NCBI GenBank assembly: GCA_031178025.1
Contig: JAPSJU010000032.1
Location: 1-13,755 of the forward strand
Length of the DNA: 13,755 nt
Direction of reading: 5' to 3'
From: Agromyces sp.
Lineage (GTDB): Bacteria > Actinomycetota > Actinomycetes > Actinomycetales > Microbacteriaceae
Positions 13,082-13,755 of this stretch are shown here, in pieces. Both the position numbers and the translations under genes were made by a program. Numbering within the stretch: position 1 is the first letter of the stretch; each line of letters begins with the position of its first letter. The notes under the pieces are model-generated. The model saw nothing but the letters and a program-made list of their open reading frames with translations. It was not told the DNA's origin and ran no database searches.

Positions 13082-13755
13082 CGTCGTGCGTCTCCGCTCT
13101 GGCCGTAGACGTTCTGGTAGCGGTCGAAGAGACGATCGATCGCGTCCTGCGGAATCGGGATCAACGGGCCGGCCTCGCGGGCCAGGTGCACCGTGCGCGC
13201 GACATCCTCGACCATCACCGCCGCCTTCACCGCATCCTTCGCCGTCGCGCCGATCGTGAACGGCCCATGGTTCTGCATCAGCACCGCACGCGAACGATGC
13301 CCGGTGAGGGTCTCCACGATGCCGCGACCGATCGAGTCGTCCCCGATGATCGCGAACGGCCCCACCGGGATCGGACCCCCGAACTCATCGGCCATCGCCG
13401 TGATCACGCACGGGATCTCCTCCCCACGCGCCGCCCACGCCGTCGCATACGTCGAATGCGTGTGCACCACACCACCCACCTCGGGCATGTTCCGATACAC
13501 GTATGCGTGCGCCGCCGTGTCCGACGACGGCGACCGCTCACTGCCCGGCGTGCCCTCGATGACGTTGCCGTCCAGATCGCAGAGGATCATGTTCTCCGGC
13601 GCCAGCTCGTCATACGACACCCCCGACGGCTTGATCACGAACAACTCCGCCCCGGGCACCCGACCCGACACGTTCCCACCCGTCCACACGACCAGCCCGT
13701 ACCGCGTGAGCTCCGCATGCAGCTTCGCCACATCCGCGCGCACCCTCGCGATCGC
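13078..13755 (-). CDS. araD: L-ribulose-5-phosphate 4-epimerase, 5'-truncated at the window edge
   Basis: A class II aldolase-fold, zinc-dependent enzyme turning L-ribulose 5-phosphate into D-xylulose 5-phosphate. The frame is open to the window end. The GTG at 13743 would begin too late in the first helix, so the true start lies beyond base 13755. Counting from that GTG (221 residues), the motifs are G-G-N-V-S-G-R (22-28) and K-P-S-G-V (38-42) for phosphate binding, S-S-D-T-A-A-H (73-79), the zinc ligands His94 and His96 in V-H-T-H-S-T-Y-A, and a third histidine, His159, in N-H-G. Codons upstream of about 13195 favour GGG/GGT, GTG, GCG, CAT and TAT, whereas the last 40 codons look like the neighbours. 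The stop overlaps the kinase start by ATGA, so it is the leading known gene of an araD-araB-araA operon. Confidence 0.95.
   Translation of the reverse strand, partial: AIARVRADVAKLHAELTRYGLVVWTGGNVSGRVPGAELFVIKPSGVSYDELAPENMILCDLDGNVIEGTPGSERSPSSDTAAHAYVYRNMPEVGGVVHTHSTYATAWAARGEEIPCVITAMADEFGGPIPVGPFAIIGDDSIGRGIVETLTGHRSRAVLMQNHGPFTIGATAKDAVKAAVMVEDVARTVHLAREAGPLIPIPQDAIDRLFDRYQNVYGQSGDARR

Noticed and set aside
1..13755. Mobile element, prophage or CRISPR content
   Set aside because: No transposase, integrase, terminal repeats, tRNA target or spaced direct repeats were seen. The locus is a compact set of co-oriented metabolic operons.

Overview
The window is GC-rich DNA from an actinobacterium. 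The base composition, the frequent GTG starts, the Ala/Arg/Glu-rich proteins and the gene families all suggest a soil- or plant-associated member of the Micrococcales, probably Microbacteriaceae; the genus is an inference from composition and family type only. It is an ordinary chromosomal catabolic region. I saw no rRNA, tRNA, CRISPR array, insertion sequence or phage gene.

Left end (1-1880, roughly). A 3' fragment of an unrecognised gene on the + strand faces a minus-strand NADPH-dependent FMN reductase-type flavoprotein, and a GC-rich hairpin separates them. The flavoprotein is divergent from a MarR-family regulator. The 100 bp between them carry three copies of TGACNNGTCA, a likely MarR operator cluster that overlaps a good minus-strand promoter and the marR start codon.

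Centre and right (1913-13755). Everything is on the minus strand and concerns pentose use. In transcription order: araD (L-ribulose-5-P 4-epimerase, 5' end outside the window), an FGGY L-ribulokinase overlapping araD by ATGA, araA (L-arabinose isomerase with a full set of metal ligands), a LacI-type regulator 10 bp downstream, and an HhH-GPD DNA-glycosylase-like protein. Next comes a five-gene block with its own promoter region: a YtfQ-like lipoprotein binding protein, a YtfR-like double-NBD ATPase, YtfT- and YjfF-like permeases, and a second LacI regulator that is a clear paralog of the first.

How it works together (inference). The YtfQRT-YjfF-type importer, whose E. coli relative takes up galactofuranose, would bring in L-arabinose, perhaps as the furanose released from plant arabinan. 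AraA, the kinase and AraD would then convert it to D-xylulose 5-phosphate. Three LacI-type operator sequences lie upstream of the binding-protein gene, two of them abutting over the predicted core promoter. The two paralogous regulators share the same recognition-helix sequence and could both read these sites.

The longest stretch without a gene is 233 bp (7896-8128), which holds the transporter promoter, the operators and a leader stem-loop. I found no clearly new biological system. The most useful leads are the MarR operator triplet, the two-repressor/three-operator arrangement, the glycosylase-like protein lacking both catalytic residues, an araD gene whose codon use changes near its 3' end, and an over-represented 9-bp word.
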